Assembly: GCA_023139225.1 (NCBI GenBank)
Contig: JAGLNZ010000004.1
Span: forward strand, 1 to 8,577
Direction of reading: 5' to 3'
Origin: Desulfobacula sp.
Lineage (GTDB): Bacteria; Desulfobacterota; Desulfobacteria; Desulfobacterales; Desulfobacteraceae
Length of the DNA: 8,577 nt
Shown: positions 6,520 to 8,577 of the stretch, piece by piece
Layout: every line of letters begins with the position of its first letter
How positions within the stretch are numbered: the first letter of the stretch is position 1
Translations under genes and position numbers: made by a program
Notes under the pieces: generated by a model
What the model was told of the DNA's origin: nothing
Databases searched by the model: none
What the model saw: only the letters and a program-made list of their open reading frames with translations

Positions 6520-6762
6520 TTAAGACGATCTCCGCTTGGAGTTCGCTTTTAATGGATCGCGTACTCGCAAGGTGGCATCAAACCCTTTTTTAGCATAACC
6601 GCCTTTTTCAACAGCGGCATACTATCCAGAAAATTGAAATTGATGGTACCATTTTAACTGTATCGTAACAGGTTTCAGTTTTTCAGAAGCGTTTACCTGG
6701 TGCCTGCAAAAAATCAACCCAATTGCAGCAAGAAAGATAAAAAGAAAATTTAGGATATTCAT
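6520..6762 (-). pseudogene. Truncated NMT1/THI5-like ABC substrate-binding protein with in-frame TAG
   Basis: A relic on the minus strand too short for ordinary ORF calling. From an ATG at 6762, preceded by TGGAG, it reads a signal peptide (MNILNFLFIFLAAIGLIFC, then a likely cleavage after VNA at about 25). It continues into KPVTIQLKWYHQFQFSG, stop TAG at codon 47, and in the same frame YAAVEKGGYAKKGFDATLRV, ending at TAA after codon 80. This matches the start of NMT1/THI5-like periplasmic binding domains (VTLQLKWxHQFQFAGYYAAxEKGYY...G(F/L)DVTL), where the TAG replaces the first Tyr of the YYAA motif. The family domain is about 300 residues, so roughly three quarters is missing. In this phylum such domains occur in transporters and as sensor parts of histidine kinases; which one this was cannot be told. 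The unbroken frame on both sides of the TAG suggests recent decay or readthrough. Confidence 0.75.
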
Positions 6763-6807
6763 AAACGCTCCAGAGTTGTTTATTAATCCTTTTGAATCAC
6801 ATTATAT

Positions 6808-6836
6808 ATTATATAATTTTAAATTCGTTCAAACAA
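6808..6836 (-). promoter_or_regulatory. Candidate sigma-70 promoter upstream of the binding-protein relic and kinase operon
   Basis: Reading the minus strand, TTGTTT (6836-6831), then 17 bases, then a perfect TATAAT (6813-6808), in a very AT-rich stretch. The start would be near 6801, about 40 bases before the relic's ATG. No better promoter is evident between here and the kinase start at 6483, so this may now drive the kinase-regulator-protease operon through the relic. Confidence 0.4.
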
Positions 6837-6844
6837 CTTATTTT

Positions 6845-6985
6845 TCACCCGGCCGGCAGGTATCTGTTTTGAACCATCACCTGGAAAACAGCAAGAGGGT
6901 CTGAGAATGTCAAACTGCCGATATGGGTGTTTAAAAAATTCCCCCAGATAAATTTAAAACCTGCGGCGTTCAGTATGGGAAGCAT
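6845..6985 (-). pseudogene. N-terminal relic of a NapH-like 4Fe-4S membrane protein (tentative)
   Basis: A 46-codon frame on the minus strand from an ATG at 6985 to TGA at 6847-6845. It can be read back five more codons as TTGAGC... with no better start. It reads MLPILNAAGFKFIWGNFLN, then HIGSLTFSDPLAVFQVMVQN, then RYLPAG. A hydrophobic start followed by xxIGxLxFxDPLAxxQ and a RxLPAG turn resembles the first part of NapH/polyferredoxin-type membrane proteins, where the next transmembrane helix and a GRxFCGWxCP cysteine motif should follow. Here the frame stops first and no such motif is found downstream. There is no clear RBS. I infer a gene broken by deletion. The family call is by eye and tentative; the coding character of the segment is more convincing than its name. 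Confidence 0.4.
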
Positions 6986-7017
6986 GATAAAAAAGCAGCT
7001 CAATTATGATTGCAGTT

Positions 7018-8016
7018 TTATTTTCTGAAGTCTGATGGATTGCTATCATACCATCTGTTAAAGGCACGGTTGAACGAACTGGTTTCTGAAAATCCAAGGA
7101 AAAATGCAATTTCCGTAATGGAATACTCGTTTTGTGCAAGATACTTTTTTGCCAGGGATTTTCTGGTATCATCCAGAAGCGTCTTAAAACTTGTCCCTTC
7201 CTTTTTCAATTTGCGGTACAGGGTCTGGCGGGTCATATTCATCCTGGCAGCCACTTTTTCAATATCAAGATCCCCTTCTGCCAGGCATTTGTTGATCCAA
7301 TAACGGACTTTTTTAGTGATGGTTCGCCGTCCGGCAAGTTTCCCCATTAATGATTCGGCATACTGGAGCAGACCAGAGTACAGGTGAGCACTTCTTTTCC
7401 CCAGTTTAAGGGCCAGCACAGACTTGTGAAAAACCAGGCGGTTTTCAACCCTCTCAAAGAGAATCGGTGATCGGAATACCTGTTCATATTCATCTATGTA
7501 GGACGGGGCAGGGTGCTGGAACTCGACCCTGACAGGGGAAATCTCCACATTGGTATATCGGCGCAGCCGGGTTACAGCAACGCTGAAGTTGCGCTCCATG
7601 GCAAGGGATGACATGTAGGCAGGGTCTTCAGTAGTATAGACCACGGCCACCTCGTTATCATTTATCTCAAGTGCCACCCGGTCTCCTTCGTTTGCCAGCT
7701 TGACAAACCTGATATACTGCCGGAGCCCCTCACCGGCTGTCCGGCTGTTGAATACTATATGACCCACCAGACTCATGCGTTCATGGCTGATTTTTCTGCC
7801 CAGATGGAGAGCAAAGGCAGGGTCATTGGACCATTGCTGACCCATTTCAAGGAATCGATTCCACTGGGTTACCGGGATTCGGATATCCGGGTTTTCCAGA
7901 TTCTGCCTGGTCAGACCGGCTTTTTTTTCAAGCTCGGCGGCATTTATACCGCTCTCTGTCAGTATTTTAAAGGCGGACAGGAATGTGGAAGCTGCTATGG
8001 TAGGTTCCATATCCAT
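7018..8016 (-). CDS. AraC-family transcriptional regulator (arabinose-binding-like N-domain)
   Basis: A 332-residue DNA-binding regulator. Residues about 22-205 match the arabinose-binding-like domain of the OruR/ArgR-type AraC subfamily, seen in AGLTRQNLENPDIRIPVTQWNRFLE (33-57) and the SLVGHIVFNSRTAGEGLRQY block (82-101). The C-terminal AraC domain has two helix-turn-helix units: IEKVAARMNMTRQTLYRKLKKEG (about 252-274) and ITEIAFFLGFSETSSFNRAFNRW (about 300-322), ending with the usual SNPSDFRK. The length is typical for the subfamily, and no key region is missing. Two in-frame ATGs (8016 and 8010) are possible; an AAGGGAG lies 12 bases before the first, slightly far. The gene diverges from the partial gene at 8189 with a 172-base shared upstream region, so it probably controls that gene in response to a small, unknown effector. 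There is no functional link to the kinase operon beyond position. Confidence 0.92.
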   Translation of the reverse strand: MDMEPTIAASTFLSAFKILTESGINAAELEKKAGLTRQNLENPDIRIPVTQWNRFLEMGQQWSNDPAFALHLGRKISHERMSLVGHIVFNSRTAGEGLRQYIRFVKLANEGDRVALEINDNEVAVVYTTEDPAYMSSLAMERNFSVAVTRLRRYTNVEISPVRVEFQHPAPSYIDEYEQVFRSPILFERVENRLVFHKSVLALKLGKRSAHLYSGLLQYAESLMGKLAGRRTITKKVRYWINKCLAEGDLDIEKVAARMNMTRQTLYRKLKKEGTSFKTLLDDTRKSLAKKYLAQNEYSITEIAFFLGFSETSSFNRAFNRWYDSNPSDFRK

Positions 8017-8056
8017 GAATATGACATACTCCCTTGTTGTTTATTGCCTCTGCCAT

Positions 8057-8084
8057 ATTTAAATTAAATGATACCAAGTGTCAA
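8057..8084 (-). promoter_or_regulatory. Candidate sigma-70 promoter of the AraC-type gene
   Basis: On the minus strand a perfect TTGACA (8084-8079) is followed, 16 bases on, by TTAAAT (8062-8057). The -35 box is ideal and the -10 box a 4/6 match. The start would be near 8050, about 34 bases before the ATG at 8016. Confidence 0.4.
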
Positions 8085-8134
8085 ATAATTGATGCCCAGA
8101 GTGAACTTAAATATTTGCCATTCATGGTAATGTT

Positions 8135-8149
8135 TACGTGATTGACGTA
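8135..8149. promoter_or_regulatory. Inverted repeat in the divergent intergenic region, possible operator
   Basis: TACGT-GATTG-ACGTA is a 15-base inverted repeat with perfect 5-base arms, 40 bases before the start codon of the rightward gene. A second small palindrome, CCAT-TC-ATGG, lies at 8118-8127. Their place between a regulator and its divergent neighbour fits an operator. AraC proteins more often bind direct repeats, so the binder is uncertain. Confidence 0.3.
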
Positions 8150-8188
8150 TTTTTACTTTGCAGCACAAGCAGTTGTTAAGGAGCCGGC

Positions 8189-8577
8189 ATGGAGAAAAAA
8201 AAACAGAGAGCAGCAACGTCTGAACAAGGGGTGGTATTCCCTCTGGACAAACAGGGCAAAAGACCTTCCACAGCTATTGTTAAAAAAATAATGGCCGGAA
8301 CAGTGGCAGATATATACCCGAACCTGGCAGACAGTATTATAAAAGAAAAGAAATGGCGCAGTACATACCCGAAATATGTTCATCAGATTAACACAACAGG
8401 CATCCAAACGGCTCAAAACGCGCTTACCATTGCCCGAAAAGGGCTTGAAACAGCTTATAAAACCATGCGCTTTGTGAGGGATGATAAGGAAACCGACATT
8501 GACACGGCAATGGCTGCCTACACAAAACCTGTATTTCATACCGGTATTATCAACGGTCAAAGTCCGCATAAAGGGAA
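8189..8577 (+). CDS. Unrecognised protein, N-terminal part, runs off the window
   Basis: An open frame from the ATG at 8189 to the right edge, 129 codons without a stop. It has a good AAGGAG five bases upstream (8178-8183) and lies divergent from the AraC-type regulator. The visible part starts with a basic, lysine-rich stretch (MEKKKQRAATSEQG) followed by VVFPLDKQGKRPSTAIVKK. It then looks largely helical, with EKKWRSTYPKYVHQINTTG near 54-72 and TAYKTMRFVRDD near 87-98, and ends near FHTGIINGQ. There is no signal peptide, transmembrane segment or known catalytic motif in this part. I do not recognise the family. The arrangement suggests it is the first gene of a unit controlled by the AraC-type protein, and the rest lies outside the window. 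Confidence 0.75.
   Translation, partial: MEKKKQRAATSEQGVVFPLDKQGKRPSTAIVKKIMAGTVADIYPNLADSIIKEKKWRSTYPKYVHQINTTGIQTAQNALTIARKGLETAYKTMRFVRDDKETDIDTAMAAYTKPVFHTGIINGQSPHKG

Noticed and set aside
6643..6652. Palindrome ATGGTACCAT
   Set aside because: It coincides with the conserved WYH codons of the binding-protein relic, so coding sequence explains it.
6705..6720. Sigma-54-like motif GGGTTG-N5-TTGCA on the minus strand upstream of the kinase
   Set aside because: The spacing is right, but the -24 half is poor, it lies inside signal-peptide codons of the binding-protein relic, and T-rich hydrophobic codons make such matches likely.
6844..6862. GC-rich CCGGCCGG stretch near a T-run as a terminator for the AraC-type gene
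   Set aside because: The self-complementary core leaves no room for a loop, and the bases also encode the end of the NapH-like relic.
8153..8569. 138-codon minus-strand frame at the right edge
   Set aside because: It is antisense to the partial gene at 8189, which has a good RBS and start; the minus frame has low-complexity Phe/Cys-rich composition typical of a shadow.

Overview
The window looks like chromosome of a strictly anaerobic, sulfate-reducer-like member of the Desulfobacterota (class Desulfobacteria or a close relative). This is inferred from the gene types: a non-canonical glycine-cleavage-H-like protein with cysteine motifs, a bacterial archaemetzincin, a PAS histidine kinase paired with an NtrC-type sigma-54 activator, an AraC regulator with an arabinose-binding-like N-domain, and relics of an NMT1/THI5-like binding protein and a NapH-like protein. 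There is no rRNA, tRNA, CRISPR array or intact mobile element. No species can be named from sequence alone.

Layout. 1-227 has no supported feature. 228-1355 (-) is asnA, ammonia-dependent asparagine synthetase, with a good RBS at an internal Met. 1578-1998 (-) holds a decayed C-terminal part of an ImmA/IrrE-type (HigA-like antitoxin) protein. 2042-2057 is a near-consensus sigma-54 promoter reading right into 2107-3030 (+), an H-protein-like gene. Facing it, 11 bases away, is a tight three-gene operon on the minus strand: histidine kinase (4915-6483), sigma-54-dependent response regulator (3566-4912) and archaemetzincin (3042-3569). The spacings are 2 bases and a 4-base ATGA overlap.

Upstream of that operon, 6520-6985 holds two truncated gene relics on the minus strand: the start of an NMT1/THI5-like periplasmic binding protein with an in-frame TAG, and the start of what looks like a NapH-type membrane ferredoxin. 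7018-8016 (-) is an intact AraC-family regulator. Diverging from it is an unrecognised gene that runs off the right edge (8189-8577).

How the genes may work together. The kinase has an N-terminal Rossmann-like nucleotide-binding region and a cysteine-containing PAS domain, which suggests redox or dinucleotide sensing. It would phosphorylate Asp55 of the regulator, whose GAFTGA loop contacts sigma-54 RNA polymerase. The only strong sigma-54 promoter I found lies before the H-like gene, so I infer that gene is the target. The archaemetzincin is translationally coupled to the regulator, so a zinc protease and a cysteine-rich, lipoyl-domain-like protein appear to belong to the same response. This four-gene unit is the most interesting part of the window. 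The wiring is inference; the domains, overlaps and promoter are visible in the sequence.
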